Shown: in pieces, positions 7,303 to 15,881 of the stretch
Position numbering within the stretch: the stretch's first letter is position 1
Layout of the letters: every line of letters starts with the position of its first letter
Assembly (NCBI GenBank): GCA_023241745.1
Contig: JALQCY010000003.1
Location: 372,001 to 436,000, forward strand
Length of the DNA stretch: 64,000 nt
Reading direction: 5' to 3'
Origin: Isoptericola peretonis
Lineage (GTDB): Bacteria; Actinomycetota; Actinomycetes; Actinomycetales; Cellulomonadaceae
Notes under the pieces: generated by a model
The model's database searches: none
What the model was told of the DNA's origin: nothing
Seen by the model: only the letters and a program-made list of their open reading frames with translations
Program-made: the position numbers and the translations under genes

Positions 7303-8811
7303 TCAGAAGTCCTTCTCGGTCATGGCCGCACGCGCGGCGCGCGGCGTGTCTCGGTGCATCATCCCAGAGTCGGGACGCGCGCCGGTGCGGGTGGGGCGGG
7401 AGAGCGCGAGAGTCGGGCCGGCCAGGAGCGCGGCCGCCGCGCCGCCGTCCGAGGCCATCGCCTGCACCAGGGTGGCGAGCAGCAGCACGACGAGCAGGCC
7501 GAGCAGCGCGAGGAGGGGCCAGGAGAGGCGCCCGAGCGGCCCGAACCGCTGGCCCGTGGACGTCGACGTCCGGCGCGGGCCCTGCTTGCCCTCGGGCTCG
7601 GCGCCGGGCGCCGACGACCGGCTGCGCGACGCGGCAGGCCCAGCGGAGGGCTTGCGGACGGACGGGCGGCGGGCGTCGTGGGCGCGGACGTCGCGGCGCA
7701 GGGGGTAGGCGCGTCCGGCGTGCTCGGCGGCGTGGTCGGCCGGCGCGGCAGGAGCCTCGGCGGGCGCGTCGGCGTCGGCCCGGTCCCTCTCGGCCGCGGA
7801 GGGCCCCCGCGACCGGTCCGCGGGCGACGTGACCGACGCCCAGGAGACCGGCATCGCGGTCGACGGCGGGGTGGCGGGCGAAGCCGGTCGCGCCGGCGCG
7901 GGGGCCGCGTGGGCGGGCACGGTGCGCCCGGCCGGCCGGGAGGCGGCGACGCGGCGTGCGGAGCGGGACCGCGCACCGAGAGGGTCCTGCGCGATCTCGC
8001 GGGCGAGCGCCTCGAGCTCGCCCGCGAGGGCCGCCGCGGACTCCGGGCGTCGCGCCGGGTCCTTCTCGAGCATCCGCCCGATGACATCCGCGAGGCCCGG
8101 GTGCACGTGCGTGGGCAGCGGCGGGACCGGGGCGTTGACGTGCGCCACGGCGATGTCCACCGGGGTGGAGCCGGTGAAGGGGCGCTTTCCCGCCGTCGCC
8201 TCGTACGCGACGACGCCGAGCGCGTACACGTCCGACGCCGCCGTCGCCGCCTGGCCGACGGCCTGCTCGGGCGACAGGTACTGCGCGGTACCCATCACCA
8301 TGCCGGTGGCCGTCATCGGCGCCTGGTTGGCGGCCAGGGAGACGCCGAAGTCGGTGATCTTCACGCTGCCGCCGTGCTCGAGCAGGATGTTGCCGGGCTT
8401 GACGTCGCGGTGCACCACCTTCGCCAGGTGCGCGTGGTGCAGGCCCCGCGCGGTGGCGGCGAGGATCGGCAGCAGCTTGCGGGGAGCGACCACGGGCTCG
8501 CGCTCGAGCAGGTCGGCCAGGGGCTCGCCCAGGACCAGCTCCATGACGAGGAAGCCCGCGCCGTCCTGCTCGCCGTAGTCGTACATCTGCGCGATGTTCG
8601 GGTGCGACAGGGCGGCGCTGTTGCGGGCCTCGGTGCGCAGCCGGCGCAGGAAGTCCTCGTTTCCGGTGTACTCCTCGCGGAGCACCTTCACCGCGACCTC
8701 GCGGCCGAGGTAGCCGTCGTCGGCCACCCAGACCTCGCCCATGCCGCCCACTGCGATCTGGCGCGTGAGGCGGTACCGCTCGCCGAGCGCGAGCCCTGCG
8801 ACCGGCCTCAT
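7303..8811 (-). CDS. pknA: Serine/threonine protein kinase PknA-type
   Basis: 502 aa. The kinase domain has the Gly loop AVGGMGEVW, Lys42, HRDVKPGN at 134-141, DFG and the TGMVMGTAQYLSPEQ activation segment. A long, low-complexity Pro/Ala/Arg-rich linker follows, then a single membrane helix near the C-terminus (WPLLALLGLLVVLLLATLV) and a short extracellular tail; there is no PASTA domain. PknA partners with PknB to control growth and septation. ATG 8811 overlaps the pbpA stop by 4 nt (ATGA). The linker is very GC-rich and poorly conserved, which explains long open frames on the opposite strand. Confidence 0.95.
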   Translation of the reverse strand: MRPVAGLALGERYRLTRQIAVGGMGEVWVADDGYLGREVAVKVLREEYTGNEDFLRRLRTEARNSAALSHPNIAQMYDYGEQDGAGFLVMELVLGEPLADLLEREPVVAPRKLLPILAATARGLHHAHLAKVVHRDVKPGNILLEHGGSVKITDFGVSLAANQAPMTATGMVMGTAQYLSPEQAVGQAATAASDVYALGVVAYEATAGKRPFTGSTPVDIAVAHVNAPVPPLPTHVHPGLADVIGRMLEKDPARRPESAAALAGELEALAREIAQDPLGARSRSARRVAASRPAGRTVPAHAAPAPARPASPATPPSTAMPVSWASVTSPADRSRGPSAAERDRADADAPAEAPAAPADHAAEHAGRAYPLRRDVRAHDARRPSVRKPSAGPAASRSRSSAPGAEPEGKQGPRRTSTSTGQRFGPLGRLSWPLLALLGLLVVLLLATLVQAMASDGGAAAALLAGPTLALSRPTRTGARPDSGMMHRDTPRAARAAMTEKDF

Positions 8812-10274
8812 CCGTTCAGCACCGCTTCCATGACGGCCTTCGCGATGGGCGCGGAGACGGAGCCGCCCGTGGCCTGCCCGCCGAGGTCGCCGCCGCTCTC
8901 GACGACGACGGCGACCGCGACCTGCGGGTCGTCCGCCGGTGCGAACCCGGTGAACCACACGTGCGGGTCGGTCTTGGAGGTGTCGCCCCACTGCGCGGTG
9001 CCCGTCTTGCCGGCCACCTCGACGCCCGAGATCTGCGCGGCCGTGCCCGAGCCGGACTCGACGACGCTCTTCATCATGTCGGTGAGCTGGTTCGCCGTCT
9101 CCTCCGAGACGGCGCGGCCGACGCTCGTGGGCGACGTCTCACGGACCACCTCGAGCTGCGGGTCGCGCACCGTGTCCACGGAGTAGGGCTGCATGACCTC
9201 ACCGCCGTTCGCGATGGCCGCGGAGACCATGGCGACCTGCAGCGGGGTCGCGATGACGCTGCCCTGCCCGATGCCGGACAGCTCCACCTGGGCGGTGTTC
9301 ATCGCGCCCGGGTCGTTGTCGTACCGGCTGGCGTCGGTCCGGAAGGGGACGCTGAACGGCTTGCCGAACCCGAACTTCTCGGACTGCTCGTTCATCGCGT
9401 CGGCGCCGAGCTCGCCGGCGAGGCCGAGGTAGGCGGTGTTGCAGGAGATGCGCAGCGCGTCGGCCAGGGACATCTCGCCGGCCGAGGCGCAGGACGTGCC
9501 GGCGAAGTTGCCGACCTGGGTCTGCGTGCCGGTCAGCGTGTAGGTGGACGGCGCGTCGATGACCGTGTCGGGCTCGTAGTCGCCGCTCTCGAGCGCCGCG
9601 GCCGTCGTGATCAGCTTGAACGTCGAGCCCGGGGGATACGTCCAGTTGGTGGCGCGGCTGTTCAGCGGCTTGCTGTCGTCGTTCAGCAGCTCCGTGTAGG
9701 CCTCGCCCGCCTCCTTGGTGGAGTGCGACGCCAGGTCGTTGGGGTCGAACGACGGCTTGGAGACCAGGGCGAGGATCGCGCCCGTCTCGGGGTCCAGCGC
9801 GACGACGGCGCCGCGCTGGTCGCCGAGGGCGTCCCAGGCCGCCTGCTGCGCCTTCGGGTCGACGGTGAGCTCCACCGAGGAGCCCTCCGGGTCCCGCCCG
9901 GTGAGCAGGTTCTGCAGGCGGTCCACCCACAGGGCGTCGGCCTGCCCGTTGAGGTAGTCGTTCTCCGTGTTCTCGATGCGGGAGGTGCCGTTCGCCAGCG
10001 AGAAGAAGCCGGTCAGGGGTGAGTACAGCTTCCCGTTCGTGTACTCGCGCTGGTACCCGAACTCGTCGTCGACGGGCTTGGACAGGGCCACGGCCTCGCC
10101 GCCCACGACGATCGGGCCGCGGGCGCGGCCGTACTCCGCATAGATGGCGCGGACGTTCCGGCTGTCGGTGTTGAGCTCGTCGGCGTGGAAGAACTGGATC
10201 CACGTGGTCGACACCATGAGCGCCAGGAACATGACCATCACGACGCTCGCGAGCCGGCGCAGGGTCGTGTTCAC
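8808..10274 (-). CDS. pbpA: Class B penicillin-binding protein PbpA (transpeptidase)
   Basis: 488 aa. An N-terminal membrane helix (about 9-28) anchors a periplasmic class B PBP. Active-site motifs are intact: SxxK as STFK at 217-220, SCN at 277-279 and KTG at 423-425. It cross-links peptidoglycan and works with the adjacent SEDS glycosyltransferase. GTG start at 10274 overlaps the rodA stop (GTGA), and its own stop overlaps pknA. Length and order match the pknA-pbpA-rodA cluster of actinobacteria. Confidence 0.96.
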   Translation of the reverse strand: MNTTLRRLASVVMVMFLALMVSTTWIQFFHADELNTDSRNVRAIYAEYGRARGPIVVGGEAVALSKPVDDEFGYQREYTNGKLYSPLTGFFSLANGTSRIENTENDYLNGQADALWVDRLQNLLTGRDPEGSSVELTVDPKAQQAAWDALGDQRGAVVALDPETGAILALVSKPSFDPNDLASHSTKEAGEAYTELLNDDSKPLNSRATNWTYPPGSTFKLITTAAALESGDYEPDTVIDAPSTYTLTGTQTQVGNFAGTSCASAGEMSLADALRISCNTAYLGLAGELGADAMNEQSEKFGFGKPFSVPFRTDASRYDNDPGAMNTAQVELSGIGQGSVIATPLQVAMVSAAIANGGEVMQPYSVDTVRDPQLEVVRETSPTSVGRAVSEETANQLTDMMKSVVESGSGTAAQISGVEVAGKTGTAQWGDTSKTDPHVWFTGFAPADDPQVAVAVVVESGGDLGGQATGGSVSAPIAKAVMEAVLNG

Positions 10275-11824
10275 AGGTGCTCACCTCCTGTCGGGGGGTC
10301 GGGGTGTCGGCTGATGGCTTCGGTGGGATGCGACGGTGTCGACCCGCGTGACGGGGCGTCCGCGGCCGGGCGACGGACGGGGACGCCGGTCCCGGGCGTC
10401 GCGCCGTCGTGCGCGCCCACGACGATCGGGTCGTGCATGGCCCCGCCCTGCGCGACCATGCCGCGCATGGGCAGCGCGGAGGGCCGGCGGGCGTTGTCGG
10501 AGATCCGCAGCAGCAGCGCGATGACGATCCAGTTCGCCAGCAACGACGACCCGCCCTGCGCCATGAAGGGCATCGTCAGGCCGGTGAGCGGGATGATGCG
10601 CGTGATGCCGCCGACGACGACGAAGAGCTGCAGCGCCATGACGAACGCGAGGCCGCCGGCGAGCAGCTTGCCGAAGCCGTCGCGCACGGCGATCGCGGTG
10701 CGCAGGCCGCGCTGCACGATGAGCAGGTAGGTCAGGAGGATGGCGAGCAGGCCGGTGAGGCCCAGCTCCTCGCCCAGCGACGAGTAGATGAAGTCGGAGA
10801 AGGCGTACGGCACGAGGTACGGGTAGCCCTCGCCCCACCCGGTGCCGAACAGGCCGCCGGCGGCGAGCGCGAACGTGCCCTGCACGATCTGGAACGAGCC
10901 GCCCACGGCGTTGTAGAGCTCGTTGTCGAAGGGGTGCAGCCACACGTCCATCCGCGCCCCGACGTGGGGGAACACGCTCGCGGCCACCAGGGCGCCGGCG
11001 CCGAACAGGACGAGGCCGATGAGCACCCAGCTGAACCGCTCGGTGGCGAGGTAGAGCATCGCCACGAAGAGTCCGAAGAACAGCAGGGACGTGCCGAGGT
11101 CGCGCTCGAAGACGAGGACGGCGAGCGAGGCTGCCCACACGATGATGATCGGGCCGAGGTCACGGATGCGCGGCAGCTGCAGCCCGAGCACCTTCTTGCC
11201 CGCCAGCGCCAGGGTGTCCCGGTTGGTCACCAGGTAGCCGGCGAAGAAGATCGCGAAGGCGATCTTGGCGAACTCGGCGGGCTGCAGCGAGAAGCCGGCG
11301 ATGTTCACCCAGATGCGGGCGCCGTTGATCTCGCGCCCGATGACGGGCAGCAGCGGCAGCACGACCAGGCCCAGGCCCACGAGCATCGCCGTGTAGGTGA
11401 GCCGGCGGATCCACCGGTGGTCGCGCAGGAACCAGACGAGGAGGATCGCGATGCCCGCGCCCAGCGCGGTGTACATCATCTGCGACCAGGCGGCCGCGCC
11501 CTTCGTGTCGGCGAGCTCCAGGCGCAGGATCATCGCCAGGCCCAGCCCGTTGAGGAGCACGACGGCGGGCAGGATCACCTGGTCGGCCCAGGGTGCCCGC
11601 AGGCGCAGCACGACGTGTGCGGCCACGCCGATGCCCGTGAGGAGCAGGCTGACGGGCCAGAAGTCGCCCGGCAGCTCGCCGGTGACGCTGCGGCCCACCA
11701 TCGCGAACGCGGTGATGCCGGCGGCCAGGGCGAGGATCAGCAGGAACAGCTCGGCCAGGCGCGCGGGGCGACGCTCGGTGGGTTCCACGGTGCGCTCTGC
11801 GGGGGTCTCGACGGCGGCGCTCAC
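10271..11824 (-). CDS. rodA: SEDS-family peptidoglycan glycosyltransferase RodA/FtsW
   Basis: 517 aa polytopic membrane protein with about twelve helices. SEDS features include the NGARIWVNIAGFSLQPAEFAKIAF segment region (PAEF and Lys), FERDLGTSLLFFG with the catalytic Asp of this family, and the C-terminal TRIIPLTGLTMPFMAQGGSS motif region. It polymerises lipid II with PbpA as its transpeptidase partner. GTG 11824 overlaps the pstP stop by 4 nt. A Pro/Arg-rich cytoplasmic tail follows the last helix. Confidence 0.96.
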   Translation of the reverse strand: MSAAVETPAERTVEPTERRPARLAELFLLILALAAGITAFAMVGRSVTGELPGDFWPVSLLLTGIGVAAHVVLRLRAPWADQVILPAVVLLNGLGLAMILRLELADTKGAAAWSQMMYTALGAGIAILLVWFLRDHRWIRRLTYTAMLVGLGLVVLPLLPVIGREINGARIWVNIAGFSLQPAEFAKIAFAIFFAGYLVTNRDTLALAGKKVLGLQLPRIRDLGPIIIVWAASLAVLVFERDLGTSLLFFGLFVAMLYLATERFSWVLIGLVLFGAGALVAASVFPHVGARMDVWLHPFDNELYNAVGGSFQIVQGTFALAAGGLFGTGWGEGYPYLVPYAFSDFIYSSLGEELGLTGLLAILLTYLLIVQRGLRTAIAVRDGFGKLLAGGLAFVMALQLFVVVGGITRIIPLTGLTMPFMAQGGSSLLANWIVIALLLRISDNARRPSALPMRGMVAQGGAMHDPIVVGAHDGATPGTGVPVRRPAADAPSRGSTPSHPTEAISRHPDPPTGGEHL

Positions 11825-13224
11825 CCCTTCGCCCCCCCGTCGGCCTTGGCGTCCGCCGCCTTCGCGTCTGCGGCGGGCGTGGCGGTGGGGGTGCTGGACG
11901 GCGTGCTCGAGGGCGTCGCGGACGGAGCGGGGGTGGGAGTGGGGGTCGGCTCGGGGGCGGCCTCGGCGATGAGCCGGTCCGCGCGCTCGCGTGCCTCGGC
12001 CTCCGACGACGTCCGGATGGACCCGTCGAGGCGGTCTGCCCAGTAGTCCGGCAGGTCGGAGACCGGCGTGCCGGTGAGCTCCACCGGGGTGGAGAGGGTG
12101 AGGGGGCCCGCGCTGGCCGGGATGCCCTGGAACACGGCGACCTCCCCGTCGGCCACGCCGACGTAGTACTGCTGCTGCGTCCAGCCGTACGCCCACCACA
12201 GGCCGTACCCGACGCCACCGAGCACGACGAGGACCACGAGGAGCGTGATCCAGGGCCGGCGTCGGCGCGCCGGGCGGGCGTCGGTGTCGTCCGCCTCGTC
12301 GTCGGGGTCGTCGCCCGGTGCGGGGTCCTCCCCCGCCGCCGACGGGTCGTCGGGGTCCGGGTCCTCAGCCGGGTGGGCGAGGACGGCGGGCAGCTCGCCC
12401 GTCGCGGCCGCGCCCACCACCTGGGGGACGGTGTCGGCGGCCGGGACCGCCGCCGTCTCGCCCACGCCGTCCTGGGCGGGAGCGTCGTCGTCGACGACGT
12501 CCGCGACGATCACGGTGATGTTGTCGGTGCTGCCCGCCGTCATGGACAGCGTGATCAGCAGGTCCGCCGCCTCGTCGGGCGACGGCGTCTCGGCGAGCAC
12601 CTCGGTGATCTGCTCGGGCGTGACGAACCCGGACAGCCCGTCGGAGCACAGCAGCCACCGGTCGCCGGCGCGGGCCTCGCGGACCGACATGTCGGGCGTG
12701 AGGTCGACGTCGAAGTCGCCCAGCACCCGCATGACGACGTTGCGCTGCGGGTGGTGCTCCGCCTCCTCCGGGGAGATGCGGCCGGTGTCGACGAGGTGCT
12801 GCACGAACGTGTGGTCGACCGTGACCTGGGTGAGCCGGCCCTCACGCAGCAGATAGGCGCGGGAGTCGCCGAGGTGTGCCATGACCAGCGTGGTGCCGGT
12901 GTGCAGCAGGGCCGTGACGGTGGTGCCCATCCCGACCAGCTCGGGGTCGGCGTCGCTGGCGCGCACCAGGTCCTGCCGGGCGCGCTCCACGGTGTGCTCG
13001 AGGTCGGTGAGCGCCTCCTCGGGGCCGTGCTCCGTGCGGTCCAGCGGGGCGAGGGCCGCGATCGCGAGGCGCGACGCGACGTCGCCGCCCGCGTGCCCGC
13101 CCATGCCGTCGGCGACGACCAGCAGGTGCGGCCCGGCGTACGCGGAGTCCTGGTTGTTGGACCGCACGAGGCCGACGTCCGACCGCGCGGCGTAGCGCAG
13201 GGTGAGGGTCACGGGAGCGGTCAC
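11821..13224 (-). CDS. pstP: PP2C-family Ser/Thr phosphatase PstP
   Basis: 467 aa. The N-terminal PP2C domain has metal-binding motifs RSNNQD (21-26), ADGMGGH (38-44), GDSRAYLLREG, CSDGLSG and GSTDN. A low-complexity linker leads to one membrane helix (WITLLVVLVVLGGVGYGLWW) and an extracellular domain ending in an Ala/Thr/Pro-rich tail. It dephosphorylates PknA/PknB and their substrates. GTG 13224 overlaps the fhaB stop by 4 nt. Confidence 0.96.
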   Translation of the reverse strand: MTAPVTLTLRYAARSDVGLVRSNNQDSAYAGPHLLVVADGMGGHAGGDVASRLAIAALAPLDRTEHGPEEALTDLEHTVERARQDLVRASDADPELVGMGTTVTALLHTGTTLVMAHLGDSRAYLLREGRLTQVTVDHTFVQHLVDTGRISPEEAEHHPQRNVVMRVLGDFDVDLTPDMSVREARAGDRWLLCSDGLSGFVTPEQITEVLAETPSPDEAADLLITLSMTAGSTDNITVIVADVVDDDAPAQDGVGETAAVPAADTVPQVVGAAATGELPAVLAHPAEDPDPDDPSAAGEDPAPGDDPDDEADDTDARPARRRRPWITLLVVLVVLGGVGYGLWWAYGWTQQQYYVGVADGEVAVFQGIPASAGPLTLSTPVELTGTPVSDLPDYWADRLDGSIRTSSEAEARERADRLIAEAAPEPTPTPTPAPSATPSSTPSSTPTATPAADAKAADAKADGGAKG

Positions 13225-13724
13225 CCCTGGAGCTCGACGACGGACTGGCCGATCCGGACACCGACGCCCGGGGCCAGCGGCACCGGGCCCGACACCTGGG
13301 TGTCCCCGATGAACGTGCCGTTCGTCGACCCGAGGTCCTCCACGAACCACTGGTCGCCCTGCGGGAAGATGCGGGCGTGCCGCGACGACGAGTAGTCGTC
13401 GTCGAGCACGAGGGTGCAGCCCGGCGACCGGCCGATGAGGATCGACGCCGTCGACAGCGGGAGCGTGGTGCCGGTCAGCGGGCCGGTCGTGACGACCAGG
13501 CGCGTGGGGCCGGAACGGCGGGACGGGGCGGCGGGCGCCGCGGCGGCTGCCCCGGCGGGTGCGGCGGCCGGGGACGCGTCGGCACGACGGCGGTCGGCGC
13601 GGGAGGCGCGCGGGGTGCCGCGGGGTGCCAGGTCGCGGCGCAGCACCGCGATCGCGGAGAGCACGAACACCCAGAGCAGCACCAGGTAGCCCAGCCGCAG
13701 CAGGGTGATCGTCAGCTCACTCAT
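13221..13724 (-). CDS. fhaB: FHA-domain protein FhaB (FipA-like)
   Basis: 167 aa. An N-terminal membrane helix (about 6-24) is followed by an Ala/Pro-rich linker and a C-terminal FHA domain with GRSPGC, YSSSRHARI and GSTNGTFI, the phosphothreonine-binding loops. FhaB is recruited by phosphorylated PknA/PknB targets to the septum or pole and links kinase signalling to division. ATG 13724 is 10 nt downstream of the fhaA stop. Confidence 0.95.
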   Translation of the reverse strand: MSELTITLLRLGYLVLLWVFVLSAIAVLRRDLAPRGTPRASRADRRRADASPAAAPAGAAAAAPAAPSRRSGPTRLVVTTGPLTGTTLPLSTASILIGRSPGCTLVLDDDYSSSRHARIFPQGDQWFVEDLGSTNGTFIGDTQVSGPVPLAPGVGVRIGQSVVELQG

Positions 13725-13734
13725 CCTGGGGGGA

Positions 13735-14454
13735 TCACCAGCCCTCGGTCTGCTGGCCGGAAGCGCTGCCGGTCCAGAACATGATGCGGGTACGGCCGAT
13801 GGTCAGGGTGTTGCCGTCGAGCAGCGTCGCCGCCGGCACCTGGTGGCCCTCCACGAACAGGCCGTTCGTGGAACCCAGGTCGGTCGCGACCACGCCGTCC
13901 GGCGTCACCCGGATCTCCAGGTGACGGCGCGAGACGCCCGGGTCGTCCACGACGATGTCGGCCTCGGCGTCGCGGCCGATGACCGTGACGGGGCCGGTGA
14001 GCAGGTAGCGCTGCCCGTCGATGTCGATGAGCGGGTGGCGCGTGGACGGCGCCGCCGAGGTGGCCGGGGCGACGTTGCCGCGCACGGTGGCGGAGCGGAG
14101 CTGGAAGCGGCCGCCCGGCAGGTCCTCGTGCTCCTCGAACGACACGCTGACCGGGCCGACGAAGGCATAGTGCTGCGAGGCCGCGTACTCGGTGAGGTTC
14201 GTCGCGAGCTCGTCGGCCATCGTCTCGGCACCCCAGGCGTCGATCTGGGAGAAGTCCGACGAGGACAGCTCGATCGTGAACTCGTTCGGCACGACCGTGC
14301 GGTCGCGCCCGACGACGGCGGCGCGGTCGTCGACCTCGCGCCGCAGGCGGCTCGCCAGCTCGACCGGCTTGATCTCGCCGTTGCGGCCCACCTTCGCGAA
14401 CGCGTTGTTCATCACGCGCTCGACGCTCTTCTCGAAGCGCTCCAGGGCGCCCAT
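13735..14454 (-). CDS. fhaA: DUF3662/FHA-domain protein FhaA
   Basis: 239 aa, first gene of the operon. The N-terminal DUF3662 domain (MGALERFEKSVERVMNNAFAKV start, then LASRLRREVDD) is joined by a short linker to a C-terminal FHA domain with GRDAEADIV, VSRRHLEI and GSTNGLFV. In mycobacteria FhaA binds phosphorylated MviN and regulates peptidoglycan synthesis. A strong GGGAGGAGG ribosome binding site precedes ATG 14454. The roughly 250-bp gap upstream, shared with tRNA-Leu, must hold the operon promoter; TACGAT near 14505-14500 on the minus strand is a possible -10. Confidence 0.95.
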   Translation of the reverse strand: MGALERFEKSVERVMNNAFAKVGRNGEIKPVELASRLRREVDDRAAVVGRDRTVVPNEFTIELSSSDFSQIDAWGAETMADELATNLTEYAASQHYAFVGPVSVSFEEHEDLPGGRFQLRSATVRGNVAPATSAAPSTRHPLIDIDGQRYLLTGPVTVIGRDAEADIVVDDPGVSRRHLEIRVTPDGVVATDLGSTNGLFVEGHQVPAATLLDGNTLTIGRTRIMFWTGSASGQQTEGW

Positions 14455-14706
14455 GCCACCTCCTCCCGTCGGCCCTTCCGTTCGCGGGCAGACTATCTAG
14501 ATCGTAGGCAGCGCTGCAGCACCACCCCTCCGCGCGGTGTGGATTTCCTGCGAACGCTCGGCGCAGACTCGGAACCGGCGGGTCACGGTGCGGTGACGGC
14601 GCCGGTCCCCTGGTCCGGCGTCCTGGCCGCGGGCGATCACCCGCTCCCGCCGGCGCCGACGGCGATTGGGGCTCACCCCCGCCGCCGTGTTAATGTTCTG
14701 CGGCAC

Positions 14707-14790
14707 GCGCGAGTGGCGGAATAGGCAGACGCGCACGGTTCAGGTCCGTGTGCCCGAAAGGGCGTGGGGGTTCAACTCCCCCCTCGCGCA
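14707..14790 (+). tRNA. tRNA-Leu (CAG)
   Basis: Class II tRNA with a long variable arm. The acceptor GCGCGAG pairs with CTCGCGC (14783-14789) and the discriminator is A. The anticodon arm CACGG/CCGTG holds loop TTCAGGT (anticodon CAG), the variable stem is TGCCCGAAAGGGCG, and the T arm is GGGGGTTCAACTCCCCC. CCA is not encoded. TAATGT at about 14691 is a plausible -10. The accessory island starts immediately 3'. Confidence 0.96.
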
Positions 14791-14795
14791 CGTGA

Positions 14796-14872
14796 GGGGG
14801 TTCCCGGGTAGTCGGGAGCCCACATGACGGAAAGTCCCGGTCGAGTTCTACTCGGCCGGGACTTTCGTCGTT
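14796..14872 (+). repeat. 77-bp direct repeat, copy 1 (left island boundary)
   Basis: Identical at 76 of 77 positions to 23958-24034 and in the same orientation. It contains a strong hairpin: 14831-14846 pairs with 14850-14865 (16 bp, one T-G) around a 3-nt loop, beginning AAAGTCCCGG. It begins 6 bp after tRNA-Leu, so it may terminate tRNA transcription. It may also be one end of the island's target-site or recombination duplication. Confidence 0.85.
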
Positions 14873-14879
14873 CCAGGTC

Positions 14880-15207
14880 TGACGGCGGCCTGTCGAGCTG
14901 CTCGTGTCGTGTCGCGGGCGAAGCGTGTCCCACCTGGTGCGCGTCGTTGACGAGCTGGCGCGCCGCAACGTCGCCATGCGGTCGCTGACCGAGCTGATCG
15001 AGGCGGTCGAGCTTCGTCACGACGACGGCGTCGCCCTTTGGCCTCCGTGAGCAGCGGGGCCAGGACCGGACGGTCGTCGCGCCGCACGGACGCCGTCTCG
15101 ACCCGCAGTCGCCGCGCATCGACACCAGAGCTGAGCAGTGCGTCGCGCTGCGCGTCGAGGTTCTGCGTCGTCGTCGAGACCCGCGCCTAGCCGAAGGTGA
15201 TCGCCAT
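14880..15207 (-). pseudogene. Serine recombinase (resolvase/invertase), decayed
   Basis: From ATG 15207 the minus strand reads MAITFG, then TAG (15189-15187), then ARVSTTTQNLDAQRDALL. The resolvase N-terminus normally reads YARVST, so the amber codon replaces a conserved Tyr just before the catalytic Ser region. The similarity continues (SSGVDARRLRVETASVR, then LAPLLTEAKG) and jumps frame into GDAVVVTKLDRL, the family's conserved GD-KLDRL block. After that it is scrambled across all three frames, so the gene is inactive. No C-terminal HTH remains. Serine resolvases catalyse site-specific recombination of transposons, plasmids or invertible segments. Its position just inside copy 1 of the 77-bp repeat, beside tRNA-Leu, makes it a candidate relic of the enzyme that mobilised the island. 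The left limit is approximate. Confidence 0.75.
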
Positions 15208-15313
15208 GCCGTGACCGTAGCGAAAGCCCCCGCCGGAGGTTCTGAACCGGTGGGGGTTTTGAAGGGGGTTTTTGAGCGGCGTGTCGCCGGCGCGCCGAGG
15301 AGGCGGCGACGCT

Positions 15314-15340
15314 GCGTCAAAAACGGTCAGTTTTGGAGCG
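15314..15340 (+). repeat. Island hairpin repeat, half copy (G)
   Basis: Only the right half of the island repeat is recognisable: a short CAAAAACGGTCAGTTTTGGAG-like block matching the end of copy B (17455-17475). The left half is replaced by T/G-rich sequence. It precedes the mazG-like relic, so the first module is also preceded by a repeat. Confidence 0.5.
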
Positions 15341-15435
15341 GCCCGGTCCGTTGTCGGGTTCGCCCAAGATCGGTGCGCGGAGCATCTATTGAGACAGCCC
15401 ACGAAGGGCGAGCGGGTGTGCGTACTGTCGCGCGC

Positions 15436-15830
15436 ATGGATCACGAGCCGATGCAGCGAGTCGCCGAGTTCCGCGAGGTCTTCGACGGTGAGGCCGACAT
15501 CAGCAGTCCCGAGCTGCCAGAGCACCGCCGAGTTCTGATCAGCGAGGAGGCCGGGGAGGCCGGGGAGGCGCTAACCGAACTCGCCCGGGCGTTGGAAGCC
15601 GGCACGGACCCGAGCGAGGCGTACAGGGCGGTAGCCAAGGAGTTGGCCGACGTCCTCTACGTCACGTAGGGCACGGCCGACGTCCTGGGCATCGACCTGC
15701 CGGCCGTCTTCGACGAGGTTCACCGGTCGAACATGAGCAAGCGCGACGCCTCCGGTCAGGTGCTGCGCCGCCCCGACGGAAAGGTGCTCAAGGGGGCCCG
15801 GCTACCGGCCGCCGAGCCTCGACAGCGTTG
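15436..15830 (+). pseudogene. MazG-like nucleotide pyrophosphohydrolase, interrupted by amber codon
   Basis: From ATG 15436 the frame gives a MazG-fold protein: a helix with EHRRVLISEEAGEAGEAL (metal-binding E-EE motif) and KELADVLYVT (metal-binding Glu/Asp of the second pair). It then meets TAG at 15667-15669. The same frame continues as GTADVLGIDLPAVFDEVHRSNMSK and GKVLKGARLP, the expected C-terminal half. Family members read YGTA here, so the amber replaces a Tyr. The reading frame continues into the HIT gene without its own stop, so the end is approximate. MazG-like enzymes hydrolyse (d)NTPs or alarmones. Either a pseudogene or a readthrough product. Confidence 0.75.
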
Positions 15831-15881
15831 TGTGGCCGTCCGCCCTGTCCTGAAGCACACCCTGCTCGCAACGGAGGTCCC

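Noticed and set aside
5890..9186. 1098-residue plus-strand open frame over pknB/pknA
   Set aside because: Arg/Gly/Val-rich shadow of the kinase genes' antisense; no recognisable domain.
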